Origin: Labilibaculum sp. DW002
Lineage (GTDB): Bacteria; Bacteroidota; Bacteroidia; Bacteroidales; Marinifilaceae
NCBI RefSeq assembly: GCF_029029525.1
Contig: NZ_JAKJSC010000001.1
Span: 1,736,001-1,800,000, forward strand
DNA length: 64,000 nt
Direction of reading: 5' to 3'
In this document: piece by piece, positions 54,119-60,908 of the stretch
Numbering within the stretch: position 1 is the stretch's first letter
How the letters are laid out: each line of letters opens with the position of its first letter
Notes under the pieces: generated by a model
Database searches by the model: none
Seen by the model: only the letters and a program-made list of their open reading frames with translations
Told to the model about the DNA's origin: nothing
Translations under genes and position numbers: made by a program

Positions 54119-54676
54119 TTAGTCTTTTTTTTTTGAAGCAAAGAATTCCTTAAGTTTCTCAACTATTTTTTCAGGATCTTCCATGCGACCTTTACCGTAC
54201 AATCCACTTGCCAGCTCACCACTTGAAGGTTCAATAAAACGATCCCCATAAGATCTTAAAATATCCATATTGCGAAGCGTAGCCGGATGTTTAAACATAT
54301 CCAAGTCCATAGCAGGTGCATGAACAACCGGACATTTGGCAGAAAGGTAAGTTGTCAACAATAGATTATCACAAATACCATGTGCCATTTTAGCCATAGT
54401 ATTAGCAGTTGTTGGAGCGACTAATAATACATCAGCCCATATACCTAGATCTACATGACTATTCCATTCACCATCATCATGCTTAAAAAAGTCACTTAAT
54501 ACAGTGTTTTTAGAAAGCGTAGCCATTGTAACCGGAGAAATAAACTCCTTGGCATATGGGGTCATAATAACCTTTACTTCAGCTCCTTCTTTCACAAGTA
54601 ATCGAACTAAAGTTGCAGCTTTATAGGCAGCAATACTTGCCGTTACACCTAATATGATTTTCTTATCTTTTAACAT
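54119..54676 (-). CDS. coaC: CoaC part of coenzyme A biosynthesis bifunctional protein (phosphopantothenoylcysteine decarboxylase)
   Basis: 185 residues from ATG 54676 (MLKDKKIILGVTASIAAYKAA); the frame begins earlier at 54718, but that part is within the rpoZ terminator. A flavoprotein of the HFCD family: GVTASIAAYKAATLVRLL, the active-site His in WNSHVDLG, LVAPTTANTMAKMAHG, and the PXMNXXMW region as APAMDLDMF. It ends just after a run of ten A (ASKKKD then stop). With eleven A the frame would continue into CoaB at 54104 without a break, giving the usual bifunctional protein of about 395 residues. Confidence 0.88.
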   Translation of the reverse strand: MLKDKKIILGVTASIAAYKAATLVRLLVKEGAEVKVIMTPYAKEFISPVTMATLSKNTVLSDFFKHDDGEWNSHVDLGIWADVLLVAPTTANTMAKMAHGICDNLLLTTYLSAKCPVVHAPAMDLDMFKHPATLRNMDILRSYGDRFIEPSSGELASGLYGKGRMEDPEKIVEKLKEFFASKKKD

Positions 54677-54699
54677 AAGGTCTAAAACTAAAAAATAAA

Positions 54700-54727
54700 A
54701 AGTTCCCTTTTGTGACAAAGGGAACTT
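54700..54727 (-). terminator. Terminator between rpoZ and coaBC
   Basis: Perfect 11-base stem AAGTTCCCTTT/AAAGGGAACTT and, on the minus strand, a TTTTTATTTTTT run. It lies 5 bases past the rpoZ stop and would separate or attenuate the operon. Confidence 0.8.
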
Positions 54728-54732
54728 GTAAA

Positions 54733-55080
54733 CTATTTCGTTTTTTGCTCTTCAGTAATAAGCTCTTTCGCAGGATTTCTATAATAAACGTCTCCATTTA
54801 TGAATTCCTCAACCGCAATTAAAGTCGGCTTTGGTAAACGCTCATAGTATTTTGAAATTTCGATCTGCTCACGATTCTCGAAAACTTCCTCCAAATTATC
54901 AGTAAAAGATGCGAATTCTTGAAGTTTCTTATTCAGTTCTGTTTTAAGCTCTACAGCAATCTGATTAGAACGCTTTGCCATAATCATCACTGATTCGTAA
55001 GCATTCCCTACTTCTCTGCTCAAATCAGTTACGTTACGTGTAATTGTTGAACTTGCTGCATTGGTTTTTTTGTAATCCAT
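54733..55080 (-). CDS. rpoZ: DNA-directed RNA polymerase omega subunit, Bacteroidota type
   Basis: 115 residues. The core shows the omega-like helices TRNVTDLSREVGNAYESV and MIMAKRSNQIAVELKTEL, followed by a lineage-specific C-terminal extension with LPKPTLIAVEEFINGDV. It stabilises the beta-prime subunit of RNA polymerase. Position between bamD and coaBC is conserved in the phylum. It starts 22 bases after bamD. Confidence 0.88.
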   Translation of the reverse strand: MDYKKTNAASSTITRNVTDLSREVGNAYESVMIMAKRSNQIAVELKTELNKKLQEFASFTDNLEEVFENREQIEISKYYERLPKPTLIAVEEFINGDVYYRNPAKELITEEQKTK

Positions 55081-55102
55081 ACTGAAAGAATTATTATCTA
55101 TT

Positions 55103-55906
55103 TTAATTATTCGTATTAAACTGACTTAAGTATGATTCTATATTTTTAATCATCTTTTCAGCATTCTTAGCGTACTCACTCTTAGGGAATTCATCAACAA
55201 AAGAATAATATTCCTCTTTTGCTAAATTGTATCTTTCTCTTTCTTTTTCTTCAACACTTAAAATTGCCAATTCGAAACGAGATTCAAGAAGCATGAACAT
55301 TAATTCCTCTCGATAAGACGATCCAGGATAATCTTTTATTGCATTTTGCAATGCAATAATTGCTGAAGGATAATGTGTTCTATCAAAATAATTACGAGCA
55401 CTTAAATACGATTTATAAACCAATTTATCCTGTAACTCATCAATGTTATCGTTACATTTTGGAATCCTTGTAGAATTCGGGTAACGGTTAATATACAATT
55501 GAAATGCATCAATCGCATCTTTTGTTGCTGTTTGATCTAATCTCGGCTTTGGAGACTCCAAATAGTAACAGTATGCACTCATGTATAAACTCTCTTCAGA
55601 ATATGGACTATCAGGAAAAGTCTTTAAGAAATTTCTAAAATAATATCCTGCTCCGATATAGTCTCCAGATCCATATGCGCAATAAGAGATATAGTAGCTG
55701 ATCGTTTCGGCCTTACTTGTTCCACGATAAATTGGTAACAACTCCTCAAAAAGTGTTGCAGCTTTAATATAATCTTCCGAATTATAGTACTCAACTGCCT
55801 TTTTATATTTCAAAGGATTGTCGCTACTTTTTAGAAGTTTTTGGTAATCGCTACATCCACCTAAAACAAAGGCGAAAAGTAAAAAAAGGTAAACTAATTT
55901 TCTCAT
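55103..55906 (-). CDS. bamD: Outer membrane assembly lipoprotein BamD
   Basis: 267 residues from ATG 55906 (MRKLVYLFLLFAFVLGGC), giving a lipoprotein signal with Cys18. An upstream ATG at 55933 in the same frame would sit on the predicted transcription start and spoil the signal peptide. Tetratricopeptide repeats follow (YYNSEDYIKAATLFEELLP, SGDYIGAGYYFRNFL, YPNSTRIPKC), the BamD/ComL arrangement. It is part of the beta-barrel assembly machinery at the inner face of the outer membrane. First gene of bamD-rpoZ-coaBC-porD-recN. Confidence 0.92.
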   Translation of the reverse strand: MRKLVYLFLLFAFVLGGCSDYQKLLKSSDNPLKYKKAVEYYNSEDYIKAATLFEELLPIYRGTSKAETISYYISYCAYGSGDYIGAGYYFRNFLKTFPDSPYSEESLYMSAYCYYLESPKPRLDQTATKDAIDAFQLYINRYPNSTRIPKCNDNIDELQDKLVYKSYLSARNYFDRTHYPSAIIALQNAIKDYPGSSYREELMFMLLESRFELAILSVEEKERERYNLAKEEYYSFVDEFPKSEYAKNAEKMIKNIESYLSQFNTNN

Positions 55907-55937
55907 AGGTACAGCTACTCTATTTTTTTGCATTTTG

Positions 55938-55945
55938 CAAAGATA
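55938..55945 (-). promoter_or_regulatory. -7 element of the bamD promoter
   Basis: TATCTTTG on the minus strand. The expected transcription start is near 55932, which rules out the ATG at 55933 and fixes the start at 55906. Confidence 0.6.
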
Positions 55946-56005
55946 TAGTTTTCAACCGAAATATTTAATAATTTCCTATCATATTATACAATTCTTTATA
56001 ATTTA

Positions 56006-56035
56006 TTGCTAAAATTCCAAAAAACATTACTTTTG
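56006..56035 (+). promoter_or_regulatory. Promoter of the alpha-oxoamine synthase gene
   Basis: TTG (56006-56008), 19 bases, TACTTTTG (56028-56035): a full match to the Bacteroidota consensus, 40 bases before the GTG start. Confidence 0.75.
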
Positions 56036-56075
56036 CACAGTTGTAATAAAAACATTTCAAAAAAAAACATATAAC

Positions 56076-57326
56076 GTGGATATTTTTGACAAAGTTAACA
56101 CCCAGAAAGGGAATATTGGACAATACGCAAAGCAAGCACATGGCTACTTCGCATTCCCAAAACTAGAAGGCGAAATCAACTCTAGAATGAAATTTAGAGG
56201 TAAAGAAGTTCTTACATGGAGTTTGAACAACTACATTGGACTAGCTAATCACCCGGAAGTAAGAAAAGCTGATGCTGAGTCTGCTGAAAAATGGGGCCTA
56301 GCGTATCCAATGGGAGCTCGTATGATGTCAGGACAAACTAGTCGCCACGAAGAATTAGAAGCTCAATTAGCTGACTTCGTTGGTAAGCCAGATGCATTCC
56401 TTTTAAACTTCGGTTACCAGGGTATGCTTTCTATTATCGATGCCTTGGTTAATCGTCATGATGTTATTGTTTATGACTCTGAGTCGCATGCATGTATCAT
56501 GGATGGCTTAAGACTACATCAAGGGAAACGTTTTGTTTACCCACACAACGATATGGAAAACCTACACAAGCAGCTTGAAAGAGCTACTAAGTGGGCAGAA
56601 AATACTGGTGGTGGTATTCTTGTAATTACTGAAGGTGTATTCGGTATGGCTGGTGACCTAGGTAAATTGGACGAAATCGTTGCTATGAAAGAAGAATTCA
56701 ACTTCCGTTTGTTAGTTGATGATGCTCATGGTTTCGGTGTAATGGGTCCTACTGGCGCTGGTGCTCCAGAGCATTTCGGTGTTACTGAAGGGGTTGATGT
56801 TCTTTTCGGTACTTTTGCTAAAGCAATGGCTGGTATTGGTGCATTTGTTGCATGTGATGAAGATGTTTGTGGCTATTTACGTTACAACATGCGTTCACAA
56901 ACTTTTGCTAAATCTCTTCCTATGCCAATCGTAGAAGGATCTATCAAACGTTTAGAGCTACTTAGAACTAAGCCTGAATTGCGTGAGCAGTTATTTACTA
57001 TCTCAGACACTCTTCAAAAAGGGTTAACTGAAGCGGGACTAGAAATTGGATGCACTGAATCTCCGGTTACTCCGGTTTACCTTTCTGGTAGTGTAGCCGA
57101 AGGAACTCAGGTAACTATGGATCTTAGAGAGAATTATGGTATTTTCTGCTCAATAGTAGTATACCCGGTAATTCCTAAAGGACAATTACTACTTCGTTTG
57201 ATTCCTACAGCAACTCACACTCTAGAAGATGTTGAGTACACAGTAAACGCATTTAAAGATGTTTCTGCTAAGCTGAAAGAAGGTAAATACAGCAATGAAA
57301 AATTTGCTGATATTTTCAACCAATAG
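56076..57326 (+). CDS. PLP-dependent alpha-oxoamine synthase (serine palmitoyltransferase-like or cysteate acyltransferase)
   Basis: 416 residues starting at GTG 56076. It belongs to the family that joins an acyl thioester to an amino acid with loss of CO2 (AONS, KBL, SPT). The PLP lysine is Lys249 in FGTFAKAMAG; VDDAHGFG (214-221) supplies the Asp and His that hold PLP; SHACIMDG has the stacking His. The N-terminal YFAFPKLEGEINSRMKFRG and MMSGQT differ from biotin-type enzymes and resemble a Bacteroidota-specific group linked to sphingolipids or sulfonolipids. It is monocistronic with its own promoter and terminator. Substrate is not decided: L-serine or L-cysteate with an acyl-CoA/ACP. Confidence 0.85.
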   Translation: MDIFDKVNTQKGNIGQYAKQAHGYFAFPKLEGEINSRMKFRGKEVLTWSLNNYIGLANHPEVRKADAESAEKWGLAYPMGARMMSGQTSRHEELEAQLADFVGKPDAFLLNFGYQGMLSIIDALVNRHDVIVYDSESHACIMDGLRLHQGKRFVYPHNDMENLHKQLERATKWAENTGGGILVITEGVFGMAGDLGKLDEIVAMKEEFNFRLLVDDAHGFGVMGPTGAGAPEHFGVTEGVDVLFGTFAKAMAGIGAFVACDEDVCGYLRYNMRSQTFAKSLPMPIVEGSIKRLELLRTKPELREQLFTISDTLQKGLTEAGLEIGCTESPVTPVYLSGSVAEGTQVTMDLRENYGIFCSIVVYPVIPKGQLLLRLIPTATHTLEDVEYTVNAFKDVSAKLKEGKYSNEKFADIFNQ

Positions 57327-57344
57327 TTTCTAGAAAATATAGTT

Positions 57345-57377
57345 AAAAACGACATTCGAAAGGATGTCGTTTTTTTT
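57345..57377 (+). terminator. Terminator of the alpha-oxoamine synthase gene
   Basis: AACGACAT ... ATGTCGTT followed by a run of T. Confidence 0.85.
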
Positions 57378-57381
57378 ACGC

Positions 57382-57417
57382 AAAAAAAAATACCCGACTA
57401 TTATTAGTCGGGTAAAA
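57382..57417 (-). terminator. Terminator of trxB
   Basis: TACCCGACTA ... TAGTCGGGTA with A-run on the plus strand (T-run on the minus strand), 20 bases beyond the trxB stop. Confidence 0.85.
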
Positions 57418-57437
57418 TATTTTTGCTTGTAAGCTGC

Positions 57438-58430
57438 TTACTCTTGCTCTGAAAGAAAACGCTCAGCATCCATTGCAGCCATACATCCTGATCCTGCAGA
57501 TGTTATTGCCTGACGATAGTGAGGATCTTTTAGATCTCCTGCAGCAAATACACCAGGAACATTTGTTTTGGTTGTATCCGGCTCTGTTAACACATAACCT
57601 TGCTCATCCGTTTTTAAGTAATCAGCAAATATTTTTGAATTTGGAGTATGTCCAATTGCCACAAAGTACCCATCAATTTTTATGTCTACTTCTGTTTCAT
57701 CAGCCTCTCCCATTCTCTTAATCAACTTAGCACCTTGAACCACACCTTCGCCATAAAGCTCTTTGGTGTTGTGCTCGAAAAGCACCTCTATGTTTTCTGT
57801 TCGAGCAACACGATCTTGCATAGCTTTAGAAGCACGTAAGAAAGGCTTACGAACAATTAAGTATACTTTATTACAAAGGCCAGCTAAGTATGTTGCTTCC
57901 TCAGCAGCAGTGTCTCCACCACCTACAACAGCAACATCTTTACCACGGTAAAAGAAACCGTCACAAGTTGCACATGCAGAAACTCCTGATCCGGCATATT
58001 TTGATTCTGATTCCAGACCTAAATATTTTGCGGTTGCACCAGTACCTAAGATGACAGATTCAGCTTCGATAGTTTTGTTACCATCAACAACCACTTTGTG
58101 TGGGTACGATGAGAAGTCAACTGAAGTTACAAGTCCCCAACGGCAATCTGTACCAAAACGCTCAGCTTGCTTCTTAAGATCAGCCATCATTTCAGTTCCA
58201 GTTATACCTTCAGCGTATCCTGGGAAGTTATCAATTTCAGTTGTTGTTGTTAGCTGTCCACCAGGTTGCAAACCTTCAATAACTACCGGGCTAAGGTTAG
58301 CACGAGCAGCGTAGATGGCTGCTGTATATCCAGCAGGACCTGATCCAACGATTAAACATTTTACTTTTTCTACATCCCCCTCAGGAGTTGCAGAATTGCC
58401 ATTCTCCAGATTCATTGATTTAAATTCCAT
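57438..58430 (-). CDS. trxB: Thioredoxin-disulfide reductase
   Basis: 330 residues. Low-molecular-weight flavoprotein that reduces thioredoxin with NADPH. FAD site CLIVGSGPAGYTAAIYAARA, redox-active disulfide in SACATCDGFFYRG, NADPH site VVGGGDTAAEEATYLAGL, and the FAD C-terminal motif GVFAAGDLKDPHYRQ. An alternative ATG at 58415 would drop five residues before an already variable N-terminus. It has its own promoter. Confidence 0.96.
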   Translation of the reverse strand: MEFKSMNLENGNSATPEGDVEKVKCLIVGSGPAGYTAAIYAARANLSPVVIEGLQPGGQLTTTTEIDNFPGYAEGITGTEMMADLKKQAERFGTDCRWGLVTSVDFSSYPHKVVVDGNKTIEAESVILGTGATAKYLGLESESKYAGSGVSACATCDGFFYRGKDVAVVGGGDTAAEEATYLAGLCNKVYLIVRKPFLRASKAMQDRVARTENIEVLFEHNTKELYGEGVVQGAKLIKRMGEADETEVDIKIDGYFVAIGHTPNSKIFADYLKTDEQGYVLTEPDTTKTNVPGVFAAGDLKDPHYRQAITSAGSGCMAAMDAERFLSEQE

Positions 58431-58472
58431 ATATGTTTAATTATTCTGTTTCTAAATTGTAATTTCGAGAAA

Positions 58473-58502
58473 CAAATCTACAAAATATCTAGATAACTAC
58501 AA
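58473..58502 (-). promoter_or_regulatory. Promoter of trxB
   Basis: On the minus strand TTG (58502-58500), 19 bases, TAGATTTG (58480-58473): complete match to the Bacteroidota consensus, with a leader of about 35 bases. Confidence 0.75.
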
Positions 58503-58616
58503 GTGTGTTTATTCATAGAAAATGTAGATGTTAACATCAATTAACTCGAATCTTTGATATTATTTTTATTTGTCAAACTTTAATGATCGATAATATATAA
58601 CAATGGAAAATAGAAG

Positions 58617-58648
58617 TGTTGCTCAGCTAGGTTTAGAATAAACTTCTG
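58617..58648 (+). pseudogene. Short fragment resembling the 5' half of tRNA-Pro
   Basis: GCTCAGCTAGGTTTAGA and the following bases match the D-arm and 5' anticodon stem of the decayed tRNA-Pro at 63319-63394 at 22 of 28 positions, in the same orientation. The rest of the tRNA is absent. Weak evidence on its own. Confidence 0.35.
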
Positions 58649-58660
58649 AGAAAATAAAGC

Positions 58661-58697
58661 AAAAAAATACCCCCTGAGGATAAATTCAGGGGGTAAT
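58661..58697 (-). terminator. Terminator of the transcarboxylase locus
   Basis: ATACCCCCTGA ... TCAGGGGGTA stem, T-run on the minus strand, 25 bases beyond the stop at 58722. Confidence 0.85.
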
Positions 58698-58721
58698 TAA
58701 CACTCAATTATTAAATAGTCA

Positions 58722-60626
58722 TTAGGCTTTTGGCTCAATTACTAAAAGCAAATCGCCTTTAGCAACAGAATCGCCAGTCTCACATTTAATCTCTTTTACA
58801 GTACCTGCTGCTTTAGCATCAAGATTATTCATCATCTTCATTGCTTCAAGTACGACTAATGCATCTCCTACTTTTACTTCGTCACCAACTTTTACTTTGC
58901 ACTCCACAATCATACCTGGGATTGGAGCAACAACGCTTCCTGTAGCCATTTCATCGTTAGCAGACTCCTTTTTCTTACGTCCTTTAAATTGAGGCGTAGC
59001 AGGACCGTTTGGATCATTTATTTCTACCGTAAAGGTTTCACCGTCAACAGTAACTTCAAGCTCACGACCGTTACCTTTTCCTTTTGAAGTTAACTCTCCG
59101 GAAAGGGCTTTTCTTACAAGCTCCTCTTCTTTTTCAACCTCTGCCATTGTTTTAGCTTTGACATCTGCCGGTACTTCTTCCAAACCATACTTCCACTTTA
59201 AGAAGCGTTTTCCCGTTATAGGATAAAGTGCGCATAAAACTTCGTCATCGATATCCTTAGCAAGATCACTGAATTCAGCTTTAACATCTTCCATTTCCGG
59301 CTCAAGAATAGATCCCGGACGAGCTGTAATAGGCTCTTCACCACGAGGATAATCCTTCAAAGCTTTCTTTTGAACTTCAGGATCAATTGGATGAGTCGTT
59401 TTACCATACAATCCAAAGCAAAGGTCTTTTACCTCTTTGGTAATTTGAGCATACTCTCCTTCGTAAGAATCAAACAATACATTGTTTACTGTTTGTACAC
59501 CAACAATTTGAGATGTAGGCGTAACCAATGGAATGTTACCAAGCTGCTTACGTACTTTAGGAAGTAAACGATACACTTCCGGTAATTTATCTAATGCATC
59601 CATTGCTTTCAACTGATTTACCAAGTTAGAAAGCATTCCTCCCGGAGTTTGGTGCAATAAGACATTGATATCCGTAGTCGCATACTTAGGATTATTATCT
59701 AAGTGTTTGTATTTAGGAATGTATTTCTCCATTTCACCAGCAATAGCATTAATTTTATTAATGTCCATTCCTGAATCGCGGTTTGTTCCCAATAGAGACA
59801 TGATCAATGGCTCAACAGCTGCGTGAGAAGTACGGTATGCATAAGGTCCGATACAAGTATCAACGATATCTACACCAGCTTCAATCGCTTTAAAAATAGC
59901 CAAGTCACCCATACCTGAAGTAAAGTGAGTATGCAAGTTAATTGGTGTATCCGTAAATGTCTTGATTTCGCGCACCAAATTGTAAATATCATAAGGAGCA
60001 ATCAATCCGGCCATATCTTTGATACAGATAGAATCTACACCAAAACTTAAAAGATCTTTCACTTTGTTGATGTAGTATTCCATATTGTATACTTCACCAC
60101 CTAAACGAGGCTGGTTCAAAGTATAACACACCACACCTTGAAGATGTTTTTTGTTATCCTTAATTACTTTTGCCGCAGTTTCAAAGTTTCTGAAATCATT
60201 CAACGCATCGAAACAACGGAAGATATCCATACCATTATCGATTGATCGCTGAACAAAAGACTGAACCACATCATCAGCATAATTACGGTATCCTACCACA
60301 TTCTGTCCACGAAGAAGCATTGAGAATGGCGTTTTAGGCATATGCTTTTTCAATACTCTTAAACGCTCCCATGGATCTTCACCCAAGAAACGGTGCATGG
60401 TATCAAAAGTTGCACCACCCCATGTTTCAACAGAATGATATCCTGCTTCGTCAATCATTTCTGCTACAGGCAACATATCTTCTGTACGTCCACGAGTAGC
60501 GAACAACGATTGGTGTCCATCACGTAAACTTACATCATTAATCTTGATTGGATTTTCAGCTTTCGGACGATCTTTGTCAAAGTTAAGCTCGGTCATTTGT
60601 AAGACCCCGTGTTTATCGTATATCAT
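58722..60626 (-). CDS. Pyruvate/oxaloacetate carboxyltransferase (transcarboxylase 5S/OadA-like) fused to a biotin carrier domain
   Basis: 634 residues. Residues 25-300 are the TIM-barrel carboxyltransferase with NDVSLRDGHQS (metal and substrate), FDALNDFRN, DSICIKDMAG (the lysine expected to be carbamylated) and LHTHFTSGMG (metal His pair). Residues 310-500 are the conserved carboxylase domain (HQTPGGMLSNL). A charged linker leads to a biotinyl domain (about 560-634) with EAMKMMN, biotin-accepting Lys597. In transcarboxylase this would be the 5S subunit joined to 1.3S. The locus has no biotin carboxylase and no OadB-type pump. It could also serve as OadA with the pump of the first locus. Confidence 0.88.
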   Translation of the reverse strand: MIYDKHGVLQMTELNFDKDRPKAENPIKINDVSLRDGHQSLFATRGRTEDMLPVAEMIDEAGYHSVETWGGATFDTMHRFLGEDPWERLRVLKKHMPKTPFSMLLRGQNVVGYRNYADDVVQSFVQRSIDNGMDIFRCFDALNDFRNFETAAKVIKDNKKHLQGVVCYTLNQPRLGGEVYNMEYYINKVKDLLSFGVDSICIKDMAGLIAPYDIYNLVREIKTFTDTPINLHTHFTSGMGDLAIFKAIEAGVDIVDTCIGPYAYRTSHAAVEPLIMSLLGTNRDSGMDINKINAIAGEMEKYIPKYKHLDNNPKYATTDINVLLHQTPGGMLSNLVNQLKAMDALDKLPEVYRLLPKVRKQLGNIPLVTPTSQIVGVQTVNNVLFDSYEGEYAQITKEVKDLCFGLYGKTTHPIDPEVQKKALKDYPRGEEPITARPGSILEPEMEDVKAEFSDLAKDIDDEVLCALYPITGKRFLKWKYGLEEVPADVKAKTMAEVEKEEELVRKALSGELTSKGKGNGRELEVTVDGETFTVEINDPNGPATPQFKGRKKKESANDEMATGSVVAPIPGMIVECKVKVGDEVKVGDALVVLEAMKMMNNLDAKAAGTVKEIKCETGDSVAKGDLLLVIEPKA

Positions 60627-60680
60627 CTTTTTTATTTTTTTTGTTGATTAATACTTTTCCTAATTAACAGGAAAATAGAA

Positions 60681-60869
60681 TTATGCACTTCGTAGACTTC
60701 GACCGCGAAGCTGTGCAATCTTACGTTTAGCCATCATCATTTTGACGCCAGCACGTGACCAGGAACCATTTATTGATTCTTCAACTTTTAACGCTTCAGC
60801 TTTCTCTTGTTCTATATAGTGAGCAACTGCTATAGCTGCTGCTTTTTTAATCTTTTCTTCTCGTGTCAT
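60681..60869 (-). CDS. Small soluble subunit related to the OadG/MmdE tail
   Basis: 62 residues between the carboxyltransferase and the OadA-like gene, closely spaced to both. The sequence AAAIAVAHYIEQEKAE followed later by GSWSRAGVK parallels the C-terminal OadG pattern seen in this window at 3169-3357 (AAIAMALHLHFDQ and YSPWSSKIYG). It lacks a membrane helix and ends basic (KRKIAQLRGRSLRSA). In Veillonella methylmalonyl-CoA decarboxylase a similarly small epsilon subunit, MmdE, stabilises the complex. I infer an assembly role in a soluble complex. Confidence 0.75.
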   Translation of the reverse strand: MTREEKIKKAAAIAVAHYIEQEKAEALKVEESINGSWSRAGVKMMMAKRKIAQLRGRSLRSA

Positions 60870-60908
60870 AATTATTGGTCTTAATAATTAATTTATTAAA
60901 AGTCTTTC

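Noticed and set aside
54119-54718. Earlier start of CoaC at 54718, adding MSQKGTFYFLVLDL
   Set aside because: The extension coincides with the rpoZ terminator; the start at 54676 gives the normal family N-terminus.
58722-60626. Assignment as an ordinary Na+-pumping oxaloacetate decarboxylase alpha subunit
   Set aside because: Domain content fits, but no beta/gamma pump genes are in the locus and a 12S-like gene is; kept as the alternative to transcarboxylase.
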